Shown here piece after piece: positions 26,598 through 34,715 of a stretch of DNA of 64,000 bases; within the stretch, counting starts at the first letter, position 1, and each line of letters starts with the position of its first letter. A model generated the notes under the pieces. The model made no database searches, had not been told where the DNA came from, and saw only the letters and a program-made list of their open reading frames with translations. The position numbers and the translations under genes are program-made. Source of the stretch: Ostreibacterium oceani (lineage in GTDB: Bacteria; Pseudomonadota; Gammaproteobacteria; Cardiobacteriales; Ostreibacteriaceae); the NCBI RefSeq assembly GCF_009362845.1, contig NZ_WHNW01000003.1:62001-126000 (forward strand). Direction: 5' to 3'.

Positions 26598-27021
26598 TGG
26601 GGTATACCGGTTGTATGGCTGGAGTCATCAGGTCAAATGAGCGATAGATTATAGCATTTTCCACGCTAAATGCGTTCATAAAATCTAGGGGCTAAAAAAT
26701 AAGGCAATGGCAGCTGTTGCTATCAAACACCGGTCGCATGAAACACTGATAGCATGAAACACTGATAGCATGAAACACTGATAGCATGAAACACTGATAG
26801 CATGAAACACCGATAGCATGAAACACCGATAGCATGAAACACCGATAGCATGAAACGCTGGCAGCAAGGCGGTGGATATTTGTGTTTTTCTGCATTTTTC
26901 TGCGTTTGTTTGTATTTTTCTGTCGTTGCTGCTAGGCAAAGAATTATTGATGCCTTTCGCCAAATCCCGCGAAAATAAGGTAGAATAGGCATCTATTTTG
27001 TATCAAATAAACAGTGGAACT
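26598..27021. other. Divergent ampG/gatB intergenic region
   Basis: A 424-bp region between divergent genes. It contains a 16-bp minisatellite (26736-26863), short TCTGC/TTTTTCTG repeats near 26885-26925, and AT-rich sequence with a TAGAAT hexamer (26981-26986) about 35 bases before the gatB start that could be its -10 box. No gene is supported; open frames through the minisatellite are a by-product of the repeat. Confidence 0.7.
26736..26863. repeat. 16-bp minisatellite, eight copies
   Basis: Eight head-to-tail units of GCATGAAACACYGATA. Units 1-4 carry T at the variable position, units 5-7 carry C, and unit 8 (GCATGAAACGCTGGCA) has decayed. A further degraded copy may precede unit 1. There are no spacers between units. 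Confidence 0.97.
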
Positions 27022-28455
27022 ATGCAATACGATATCGTCATCGGTTTGGAAATTCATGTCCAATTAAATACACAATCTAAGCTATTCTCGAGCGCGCCAA
27101 CGGCATTTGGTGCGCCACCTAATACCCAAGCCAATCTCATTGATTTAGCGATGCCTGGCGTGCTGCCCGTGTTAAACGAAGCCGCGGTTCGCAAAGCGGC
27201 GATATTTGGATTTGCGATTAATGCAACGGTCGCCAACCATTGTGTGTTTGACCGTAAAAACTATTTTTACCCAGATTTACCCAAAGGCTATCAAATATCT
27301 CAACTGACGCATCCTATTGTGCAACATGGTGAAATTGAGATTGAGTGTGATGATGGTACGTTTAAAACGATTCAAATTGAGCGTGCGCATTTAGAGGAAG
27401 ACGCGGGGAAATCATTGCACGAAGATTTTGCAGGGATGTCGGGGATTGATTTAAATCGCGCAGGCACGCCATTGATTGAGATTGTCACAGCGCCGGTGTT
27501 ATCCAGTGCCAAAGAAGCCGTCGCTTATATGAAGAAAATTCACTCGTTGGTACGTTATTTGGGTATATCTGATGCCAATATGCAAGAAGGCTCGTTTCGA
27601 TGCGATGCCAACGTATCGATAAAACCGAAGGGGCAAACCGCGCTCGGCACCCGAACAGAAATTAAAAATCTCAACTCATTTCGGTTTATTGAGCAGGCCA
27701 TTAATTATGAAGTCGAACGCCAGCAAGACTTGTTAGCCGTGGGCAAAACTGTGGTGCAAGAAACACGATTATACGACCCCGATGCAGGCGAGACGCGCGC
27801 AATGCGTAGCAAAGAGACGGCAAATGACTATCGCTATTTCCCAGACCCTGATTTAGCGCCCGTTAAACTGAGTGAAGCCTATCTGGCTGAAATTCGCAGT
27901 GCAATGCCTGAGTTACAGGCTAGTAAAATCGCGCGCTACCATGCTGAATACGGCATTAAACATGAAGATGCCGTGTTGCTGGTCGAGACTTATGAAACGG
28001 CGCAGTATTTTGAGTCCGCTAGTCAACAAGGCAATGGAAAAATGGTGGCAAATTGGATGATTAGCGATTTATTACCCAGCCTTAAAGCCGAAGGGTTGGC
28101 TATCCAAAACGCGCCGATTACCCCACCCGTATTTGCGCAATTAATCCAGTGTGTCAATGACGGAACGATTTCGGGTAAAGCAGGAAAAACGGTATTTTCC
28201 GCGCTCTGGCAAGGTGAAACCGACGTACAGCAAGTCATTAACGACAAAGGGTTGTCGCAAATGTCTGATGCCTCAGAATTAGCGGCGATAGTCGATGAGA
28301 TGCTTGCCGCTCATGGTGCGCAATTTGAAGATTTCAAACAAGGTAACGATAAAATGATGGCGTTTTTTGTCGGACAAATGATGAAAAAAACCCAAGGCAA
28401 AGCTAACCCTAAGTTGGTCAATGAACTGATTCGGAAAAAGGCATCAACATCATGA
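27022..28455 (+). CDS. gatB: Asp-tRNA(Asn)/Glu-tRNA(Gln) amidotransferase subunit B
   Basis: GatB is the kinase/transamidation subunit of GatCAB, which makes Gln-tRNA and/or Asn-tRNA from mischarged precursors. The 477 residues contain the signatures YDIVIGLEIHVQL, YFYPDLPKGYQISQ and GTRTEIKNLNSF, and the C-terminal helical/YqeY domain. ATG 27022 matches the family start; the frame is open to a TTG at 26998. GatA and GatC are not adjacent. The hslO start overlaps the stop by 4 bp. Confidence 0.95.
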   Translation: MQYDIVIGLEIHVQLNTQSKLFSSAPTAFGAPPNTQANLIDLAMPGVLPVLNEAAVRKAAIFGFAINATVANHCVFDRKNYFYPDLPKGYQISQLTHPIVQHGEIEIECDDGTFKTIQIERAHLEEDAGKSLHEDFAGMSGIDLNRAGTPLIEIVTAPVLSSAKEAVAYMKKIHSLVRYLGISDANMQEGSFRCDANVSIKPKGQTALGTRTEIKNLNSFRFIEQAINYEVERQQDLLAVGKTVVQETRLYDPDAGETRAMRSKETANDYRYFPDPDLAPVKLSEAYLAEIRSAMPELQASKIARYHAEYGIKHEDAVLLVETYETAQYFESASQQGNGKMVANWMISDLLPSLKAEGLAIQNAPITPPVFAQLIQCVNDGTISGKAGKTVFSALWQGETDVQQVINDKGLSQMSDASELAAIVDEMLAAHGAQFEDFKQGNDKMMAFFVGQMMKKTQGKANPKLVNELIRKKASTS

Positions 28456-29360
28456 TTGATCAGATTAATACGGTTGGCAGTGCTGGTAATACTGATAGTG
28501 CTGATAGCGCTGATAGCCTTGATAGTTTGCAAAAATTTTTGTTAAAGGATTTAGCCATTCGCGGCGCGATTGTGTCGCTGCAATCGAGCTGGCAAGAGGT
28601 GTTAAACCGCCGTCCCTACCCACCGCAAATGACCGAATTACTGGGTCAAGCCACCGCGGCAACGTTGCTAATGACTGCCAATATCAAATTTGATGGACGT
28701 TTGACGTTGCAATTACAAAGCGAAGGCGATTTGCGTTTGGTCGTGGTACAAAGTGATAATCAATTGGCTTTTCGTGCATTAGCCCAATGTAAACCAATCA
28801 AAACCAACCAGTTAAGCACGATTACTGAAAATGGCATCATCGCTATCTCCCTAGAAAATAAACACGAAAAACAGCCATACCAAGGCTTGGTTGGTGTGCA
28901 GGCCGATGCGTTATCTGAGAATATTGAATTTTATTTCAATCAATCCGAACAACTAAAGACACTACTCGTGTTGCGTGCAAATGATCAACAGGCTGGCGGT
29001 GTGCTGTTACAAGCGATGCCGCAATGTGATGCCAGCGAAGATGATTGGCAGCGCTTGCGTTATGTGTTGAACACGTTTTCCTTGCGTGAGTTAAGAGCCA
29101 TTGACTTGCCAACAAAGCTACAGCGGTTGTTTGCCGAAGACGAAGTGGTCATTTTCCCAGAATCACACCCAAATTTTGACTGCACGTGCAGTGAAGAAAG
29201 AACGTTAATGATGCTCAATAGTTTGTCTGTTAGCAAATTAGAGGACATCATCCACAAGGACACTGCTATCAACATTGCTTGTGATTTTTGCGGTCAGACT
29301 TACCGCCATGATGCGGCAACCATTCAAGCGTTGTTGGCAAATCGTCAACATCCCAATTAA
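28452..29360 (+). CDS. hslO: Redox-regulated chaperone Hsp33
   Basis: Hsp33 is a holdase activated when oxidation releases zinc from four cysteines. The 302-residue protein has the N-terminal substrate domain and the C-terminal zinc motif DCTC...CDFC, with 30 or so residues between the pairs. The first 25 residues are a non-conserved Ser/Asp/Ala-rich leader encoded by short repeats (AGTGCTGATAGCGCTGATAG). It is coupled to gatB by a 4-bp overlap. The mpl coding frame is open through its 3' end, but mpl probably starts after hslO. Confidence 0.93.
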   Translation: MIDQINTVGSAGNTDSADSADSLDSLQKFLLKDLAIRGAIVSLQSSWQEVLNRRPYPPQMTELLGQATAATLLMTANIKFDGRLTLQLQSEGDLRLVVVQSDNQLAFRALAQCKPIKTNQLSTITENGIIAISLENKHEKQPYQGLVGVQADALSENIEFYFNQSEQLKTLLVLRANDQQAGGVLLQAMPQCDASEDDWQRLRYVLNTFSLRELRAIDLPTKLQRLFAEDEVVIFPESHPNFDCTCSEERTLMMLNSLSVSKLEDIIHKDTAINIACDFCGQTYRHDAATIQALLANRQHPN

Positions 29361-29382
29361 TCCAGTTACCTTATCGTTGACT

Positions 29383-30756
29383 ATGCACATTCATTTTGTC
29401 GGTATTTGTGGAACATTTATGGCAGGGCTTGCGAGGATAGCGCATGCACTTGGGCATGAAGTCAGCGGCTCGGATGCGGCATTTTATCCGCCCATGTCTC
29501 ACCAGTTGGCTGAAATGGGTGTGACCACTTATCACGGCTATGATAAAGATATTTGGGCAGCAGTACAGCCTGACTTGGTAGTCGTTGGCAATGTGTGTAA
29601 ACGCGGTATGCCATTGATTGAATCCATGCTAATGCACGGATTGCCTTATACCTCTGGGGCGGCATGGTTGGGCGAACAAGTGCTAAAACAGCGCCATGTC
29701 TTTGCACTGGCAGGAACGCACGGTAAAACCACGACCACGGCGATGCTGATTCATATCCTATACCAACAAGGCATTGCGGCAGGCTATCTTGTTGGCGGTG
29801 TGATGCAGGGCTTTGATCATTCAGCTGCACTCGGAGAGTCGGACTATTTTGTCATTGAAGCGGATGAATATGATACCGCTTACTTTGATAAACGCCCCAA
29901 ATTTGTACACTATGCCCCCGATACGTTAGTCATCGGTAATGTAGAGTTTGATCATGCTGATATTTATGATGATTTACAGCAAATCCAGCGACAATTTCAT
30001 TATGCGGTTAGACTGGTTCCGCCACAGGGAACTGTGATTTTTGGCACAGGGGATACCGTTGATGCGGTTAGGGCAAAAGGGGTTTGGTCAGCGCAAATCC
30101 AAGTTGGCGAGACGGTATTGCGGCAAGGCAATCAGCTATTGCATCCAGATGGTTCACTGCTTGCGACACTGCCTGATAACTTGATTGGCGAGCACAATTA
30201 CAGCAATGCACTACACGCTGCTTTGGCGGCTCAGTCTGCTGGTGTGAGTATGACTGATTCCATGGCGGCCTTGGCGAGTTTTAAAGGGGTTAAGCGCCGC
30301 TTAGAAGCGCTCGCCTGCATTAATGGCATTACGATTTACGACGATTTTGCGCATCATCCGACTGCCATTGCGATGACGCTGGCGGCGCTAAAAAAACAAG
30401 CACCCAATAAGCGTGTCATTAGTGTGTTTGAGCCACGCTCTAATACGATGCAGATGGGGGTCCATCGCGACAGTTTGCCAGCGGCGTTTGTTGATTCAGA
30501 TAAGACGTTTATTTATCGCGATGCAAGCATCAGCTGGGATATCCTTGGAGGTGCGGATAAAGCAACTCATCCAGCAATAAATTCAGACGTTTGGGCAACG
30601 GCGCCGTTGATTTACGACAACATAGCGCAATTGCTTGCTGACTTAATCGATACATTACGACCCGATGATACGGTCGTTATTATGAGTAATGGTCATTTTT
30701 TTGGACTGCATGAGCAATTAATATCTACCTTGAGAGACACCTATGACAGCGCCTAA
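29383..30756 (+). CDS. mpl: UDP-MurNAc:L-Ala-gamma-D-Glu-meso-DAP ligase Mpl
   Basis: Mpl attaches recovered tripeptide to UDP-MurNAc, short-cutting peptidoglycan synthesis. From ATG 29383 (MHIHFVGICGTFMAGLA) the product is 457 residues, the same as E. coli Mpl. The Mur-ligase motifs are present: P-loop AGTHGKTTT, the EADEYDTAYFDKR segment and the YDDFAHHPTAI segment. The frame is open upstream to 29275 inside hslO, but the family N-terminus begins at 29383. The ubiX start codon lies 14 bp inside its 3' end. Confidence 0.95.
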   Translation: MHIHFVGICGTFMAGLARIAHALGHEVSGSDAAFYPPMSHQLAEMGVTTYHGYDKDIWAAVQPDLVVVGNVCKRGMPLIESMLMHGLPYTSGAAWLGEQVLKQRHVFALAGTHGKTTTTAMLIHILYQQGIAAGYLVGGVMQGFDHSAALGESDYFVIEADEYDTAYFDKRPKFVHYAPDTLVIGNVEFDHADIYDDLQQIQRQFHYAVRLVPPQGTVIFGTGDTVDAVRAKGVWSAQIQVGETVLRQGNQLLHPDGSLLATLPDNLIGEHNYSNALHAALAAQSAGVSMTDSMAALASFKGVKRRLEALACINGITIYDDFAHHPTAIAMTLAALKKQAPNKRVISVFEPRSNTMQMGVHRDSLPAAFVDSDKTFIYRDASISWDILGGADKATHPAINSDVWATAPLIYDNIAQLLADLIDTLRPDDTVVIMSNGHFFGLHEQLISTLRDTYDSA

Positions 30757-31414
30757 TTCTGATAGTACTGAGAAAGTAGCCGATGCAACGTTAACGGAAT
30801 CAAAAAAATCAACCAAGATGCCTGTCGCGGTAGCGATAACAGGCGCTTCGGGCGGCAAATATGCACTGCGTTTGTTAGCGCAATTATTGCATGCTGGCGA
30901 GCAGGTTTATCTTATGATTTCACAAGCGGGTCTGATGGTGCTTGCGATGGAGGAGGGGCTTAAACTCAGCAATCGTCCAAAGGAAATTCAAAAACGATTA
31001 ATCGATTATTTTCAGTGTGAGCCCAATCAATTACAGGTTTTTGGTGAGCAAGATTGGTTAGCGCCGCCTGCCTCAGGTTCGGCAAAACTTAAAGGCATGG
31101 TCATTATTCCTTGTACCACAGGCACGCTAGGCGCGATCGCGGCAGGCGTTAGTAATTGCTTGATTAACCGAAGTGCAGACGTTTGTCTCAAAGAAAAAAA
31201 ACCGCTCATTATTGTCGTGCGAGAAACGCCATTCTCATCGATTCATTTAGAAAATATGCTAAGGTTAAGCCAAGCAGGTGCGACTATTATGCCTGCCAAT
31301 CCTGGGTTTTACCATCACCCCGAAACGATAATGGATATTATTGATTTTATGGTGGCGCGGGTTTTGGATCACCTCGGTGTGCCCCAGCAGCTCCTTGAAG
31401 AATGGGGGAAGTAA
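30743..31414 (+). CDS. ubiX: Flavin prenyltransferase UbiX
   Basis: UbiX makes the prenylated FMN cofactor used by the UbiD decarboxylase in ubiquinone synthesis. The 223-residue protein has the FMN-binding AITGASGGKYALRLL, the mid-region IIPCTTGTLGAIAAGVSNCL, and the conserved RETPFSSIHLENML and PANPGFYHHPETI. About 25 residues before MPVAVAITG are not conserved; this part overlaps mpl by 14 bp, and translation could instead start at the internal ATG (30818), although no ribosome binding site favours that. Confidence 0.93.
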   Translation: MTAPNSDSTEKVADATLTESKKSTKMPVAVAITGASGGKYALRLLAQLLHAGEQVYLMISQAGLMVLAMEEGLKLSNRPKEIQKRLIDYFQCEPNQLQVFGEQDWLAPPASGSAKLKGMVIIPCTTGTLGAIAAGVSNCLINRSADVCLKEKKPLIIVVRETPFSSIHLENMLRLSQAGATIMPANPGFYHHPETIMDIIDFMVARVLDHLGVPQQLLEEWGK

Positions 31415-31455
31415 TTAACTTAGCACCAATGCGCAACCAACGTGTAGCAGAGATA

Positions 31456-31499
31456 CAACCGAGATGCAATCGAACTGCAACCGAACTGCAATTGAAATG
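31456..31499. repeat. 4 x 11-bp tandem array before the rluE-like gene
   Basis: Units CAACCGAGATG, CAATCGAACTG, CAACCGAACTG and CAATTGAAATG begin at 31456, 31467, 31478 and 31489. The array ends at the Shine-Dalgarno sequence of the next gene. Confidence 0.9.
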
Positions 31500-31512
31500 A
31501 GGAGGCGAGGCT

Positions 31513-32067
31513 GTGCCAGCAATCATTCTATTGAATAAACCGTATAATTGCTTGTCGCAGTTTACCGACGACTCAGGTCGAGATAATTTAAGCCATTACA
31601 TTAAGGTGACGGGGTTTTATCCTGCAGGACGCTTAGATTATGACAGTGAAGGACTGCTCATTTTAACGAATAATGGGCGGCTCCAAGCACAAATCACCGA
31701 TCCTGCTTACGCCAAGCCAAAAACCTATCTCGCGCAAGTTGAAGGAGAAATAACGAAATCGGCATTAGCTGATTTACGTCAGGGTGTTTGCTTAAAAGAC
31801 GGCATCACACGCCCTGCAAAAGCCGTCAAATGTGGCCCGCCAAAACTATGGCCTAGAAATCCGCCGATTCGCTATCGTCAGCAGATTCCCACTTCGTGGG
31901 TAAAGCTTACCATTACCGAAGGGCGCAATCGCCAAGTTAGGCGCATGCTAGCACATGTGGGATTTCCTTGCTTGCGTTTGGTTCGACTGTCTGTTGGGGA
32001 TTGGCATTTGCAGGATTTACAACCAGGGCAATCGCGAAAAATCACCTATCAAGCATCAAAACGCTAA
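31513..32067 (+). CDS. rluE: 23S rRNA pseudouridine synthase, RluE-like
   Basis: A 184-residue pseudouridine synthase of the RsuA/RluB/E/F family: the catalytic motif GRLDYDSEGLLILTNNG carries the active Asp, and ITEGRNRQVRRMLAHVGFPCLRL is the second conserved block. The short length without an N-terminal S4 domain matches RluE, which modifies U2457. The start is GTG at 31513, fixed by the strong Shine-Dalgarno sequence AGGAGG about nine bases upstream. It is convergent with perM. Confidence 0.88.
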   Translation: MPAIILLNKPYNCLSQFTDDSGRDNLSHYIKVTGFYPAGRLDYDSEGLLILTNNGRLQAQITDPAYAKPKTYLAQVEGEITKSALADLRQGVCLKDGITRPAKAVKCGPPKLWPRNPPIRYRQQIPTSWVKLTITEGRNRQVRRMLAHVGFPCLRLVRLSVGDWHLQDLQPGQSRKITYQASKR

Positions 32068-32119
32068 CCGACCTACAGCGTGATTCGTTGCGTCAACCGC
32101 TAGAAATAATGCCGCATTT

Positions 32120-33199
32120 TTACGTATCGGTACTGGTGATTTCCAGCTCTTCTAAGCCTGAGTGCCAAGCATCAATCACGGCTTTGATAACGGTTGCCAG
32201 TGGAATGGCAAAAAATATCCCCCAAAATCCCCAAATCCCCCCAAAGACCAAAATAGCCACGATAATAGCCACGGGGTGAATATTGACGGCTTCTGAAAAG
32301 ATTAACGGCGCGAGTACATTGCCATCGAGGATTTGAATGACGAGATAAACGCCCATCAATAAATAAAACTGGCTACCAATTCCCCATTGCACAAAAGCAA
32401 CGATAGCAATCGGTAATGTGACGATGGTTGCGCCGATATAAGGGATTAGCACAGAAATACCGACAATAAACGACAGTAACATCGCGTATTGCAATTCAAA
32501 TAAAGTAAAGGTGATAAAACTGACAAACCACACGATTAAAATCTCAATAAACTTGCCGCGGATGTAATTGCCAATCTGTTTATCAACGTCGTGCCATACT
32601 GACTTGAGTAATGGATTGCTAACCGATAGGTAACGTTTGCAATAGCTGAAAATAGTGCGTTTGTCTTTGAGCATAAAATAAACCATAACAGGGACTAAAA
32701 TCAGATAAATGATAACGGTTACTGTCCAAAATAGCGGTTTGATAACGCCGCCAGACAGCGCTGTCTGAGCAAAAGTCGTGACTTCACGATTAATGTGCCT
32801 AACGGCGGTGCTGGCTTGCTCGGTGCTGATTAAATCAGGGTATCTTTCGGGTAGCTTTAGGATGATGTCTTGTCCTGCCTCGATATACAGCGGAATATTG
32901 CTGCCAATTTGTTTGGCTTGACGACCAATCTCGGGGAAAGCCCATAACATGATACCAATGACAAAACTAATAAAGGTTAAAAAAACAATATTGACGACAA
33001 TGATTCGTGGTATTCGTTTTTTGGTAAACCAAGAAATAATGCCTTCGAGTAGATAAGCGATAACAAGCGCGGCTAAAAACGGGGTGAGTATTTTCCCTGC
33101 ATAAATAACAATCAATGCAATGGCAATAATAAAAATCAACATGGCAGTGAATTGTTGATTAAGTAACAACCGTTTTATTGGGTCAAAAATTTGATTCAT
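32120..33199 (-). CDS. AI-2E family transporter/permease (PerM-like)
   Basis: A 359-residue inner-membrane protein of the AI-2E (UPF0118) family with about eight hydrophobic segments: two near the N-terminus (IIAIALIVIYAGKILTPFLA and following), one after a central soluble region (VTVIIYLILVPVMVYFMLK), and a C-terminal group containing the conserved GISVLIPYIGATIVTLP and LAPLIFSEAVNIHPVAIIVA. E. coli PerM is close in length (353). The substrate is not known. CAGG lies upstream of the ATG. It follows the hem genes on the same strand by 66 bp. Confidence 0.85.
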   Translation of the reverse strand: MNQIFDPIKRLLLNQQFTAMLIFIIAIALIVIYAGKILTPFLAALVIAYLLEGIISWFTKKRIPRIIVVNIVFLTFISFVIGIMLWAFPEIGRQAKQIGSNIPLYIEAGQDIILKLPERYPDLISTEQASTAVRHINREVTTFAQTALSGGVIKPLFWTVTVIIYLILVPVMVYFMLKDKRTIFSYCKRYLSVSNPLLKSVWHDVDKQIGNYIRGKFIEILIVWFVSFITFTLFELQYAMLLSFIVGISVLIPYIGATIVTLPIAIVAFVQWGIGSQFYLLMGVYLVIQILDGNVLAPLIFSEAVNIHPVAIIVAILVFGGIWGFWGIFFAIPLATVIKAVIDAWHSGLEELEITSTDT

Positions 33200-33265
33200 T
33201 GCAGCATATAACCTGTGTGATTATCTAAGCGCCCCAACCGTTTTTTATTTACGCGATAGGGGGTG

Positions 33266-34699
33266 TTAAAAGGTTGTTTTTTTTGGTGCTAACTTGTCGT
33301 TGGTATCGCCTATATTATCAATATCTGTGTTTTCAGCGGGGTTTTCGGCAGTATCTTCATTGCCGCCTTGAACATGGCCTCTATCATGCCCTGCATCAGA
33401 CCCTGTATCATGATTGAGCGAATTCGGTGAATTCGGTGAATTTGATGAATCGGATAAATAGTTGGTTGCGCCTGTGAGTAAAACGCCCGAGACGGATTTT
33501 TTGGCCTCGTTACCATAGGTCATGCGGGCCGCATTTTTATAAGCGCTTAGCGCATGGCTTGTCTCACCCAGTTTGTCGTAAATATCACCCAATAGTGTGA
33601 GGACTTCGGGCAAGGCAATTTCAGTGAGTGATTGTTCGGCATAGACTTTGGCGGCTTCTAACTCATCGCTTGCAAAGGCAAATTTAGCCGCACCATAGTT
33701 GAGATAAGCATTTTTTGGGTGATACTTTAACCATTTTTCTATTTTTTTTAGCTTTTGCCGACTCGAGCCATTGTCGATTTGCGTATAGGCGTGGATTAGT
33801 GGGTCTGGAAATTCGGCTTTAATGGCATTTTCGAGGAGTTTTTCGGCTTTGTCGGTCTCTCCGTGGTGTATCAATGCACTGGCATAATTTAATAACATAC
33901 TGTCTTGTTGTTTGACTGCCTTAGGCAAATCGTGCCACGCTTTTTCAATTGCAGTCAAGGGTGTCTCATGCGAATGAAACAAAGCGGTTGCGATTTCGGT
34001 TTGTTTGTCAGTGTACGAGGCTTTGTTGGGCAAATGTTTTTTGAGGTGGCTAAGCCGCAGCCAAGTATTTTCATAGTCACCAAGCTGGGTGTAGGCTTTT
34101 ATCTCTAGGCTGATTAATTTAGGATTTAAGTAATGACTATGATGATGTGTCAATAGGACGTCGATGGCTTTTTGGGGATGGTTTTGTTTGAGGTGTAATT
34201 CTGCTTCGACTAGGGCTGCCGATAGCGTATCAATGCCCTCAGCCGCTAACTGTCGTGCCGCTAAAAGGTATTGGTTGCGGCGTTCGTCTGCGCCTTGGTT
34301 TTGTGCGGCTTCGGCGGCATTGGTCCAAAATAGCGTGGGATCCTGAGCTGAAGCGGTAGCGACTTTAGCGCCTTTGGCTAAGTATTTTTCTGCTTGGCGC
34401 CAATGCCCTTTGCCCATGGCTTGCATGCCTTTTTGCAATAGGTTATTGGCTTTGAGTTTTTTGTGATTTTTGGAAAATCGTTGCAAGGTTCGAGGCAAGT
34501 GAATTAACAGGGCGAGGACTTTGACAATCAGTGTAATGGCAAGCACCGTCACCAAAACAGCCAACGCAAAGTACCATAATTGCATCTCGTATCGACCTTG
34601 AGGTAGTGTGACCGTCACATAGCCTTGGTAGTCGTGTAGCATCGTACCTAACCATACTAACGCGACCATAGAGAGGATTAAAATAACTGCATAACGCAT
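33266..34699 (-). CDS. hemY: HemY-like TPR protein
   Basis: HemY of gammaproteobacteria is an inner-membrane TPR protein encoded with the early haem genes; it is unrelated to Bacillus HemY oxidase. The 477 residues have two N-terminal membrane segments (about 4-22 and 40-65), the HemY_N pattern with NNLLQKGMQAMGKGHWRQAEKYLAKGA, then TPR repeats to about residue 400. A C-terminal tail of about 70 residues, rich in Asn, Asp, Pro, Ser and Gly, is encoded partly by 9-bp repeats (near 33418-33445) and is longer than normal. AGGAG precedes the ATG. Confidence 0.88.
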   Translation of the reverse strand: MRYAVILILSMVALVWLGTMLHDYQGYVTVTLPQGRYEMQLWYFALAVLVTVLAITLIVKVLALLIHLPRTLQRFSKNHKKLKANNLLQKGMQAMGKGHWRQAEKYLAKGAKVATASAQDPTLFWTNAAEAAQNQGADERRNQYLLAARQLAAEGIDTLSAALVEAELHLKQNHPQKAIDVLLTHHHSHYLNPKLISLEIKAYTQLGDYENTWLRLSHLKKHLPNKASYTDKQTEIATALFHSHETPLTAIEKAWHDLPKAVKQQDSMLLNYASALIHHGETDKAEKLLENAIKAEFPDPLIHAYTQIDNGSSRQKLKKIEKWLKYHPKNAYLNYGAAKFAFASDELEAAKVYAEQSLTEIALPEVLTLLGDIYDKLGETSHALSAYKNAARMTYGNEAKKSVSGVLLTGATNYLSDSSNSPNSPNSLNHDTGSDAGHDRGHVQGGNEDTAENPAENTDIDNIGDTNDKLAPKKTTF

Positions 34700-34715
34700 A
34701 ATGGACTCCTAAATG

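Noticed and set aside
26736-26863. CRISPR array
   Set aside because: Units are directly adjacent with no unique spacers, the unit is only 16 bp and there are no cas genes.
26685-26992. Three overlapping minus-strand open frames encoding repeated HAISVSCYQCFML-type peptides
   Set aside because: The 16-bp unit has no stop in any minus-strand frame and 16 is not a multiple of three, so all three frames stay open. No ribosome binding site or conserved domain supports a gene.
29275-29382. Mpl starting inside hslO
   Set aside because: The 36 extra residues are the hslO 3' end in another frame, and the family N-terminus begins at 29383 giving the standard 457 residues.
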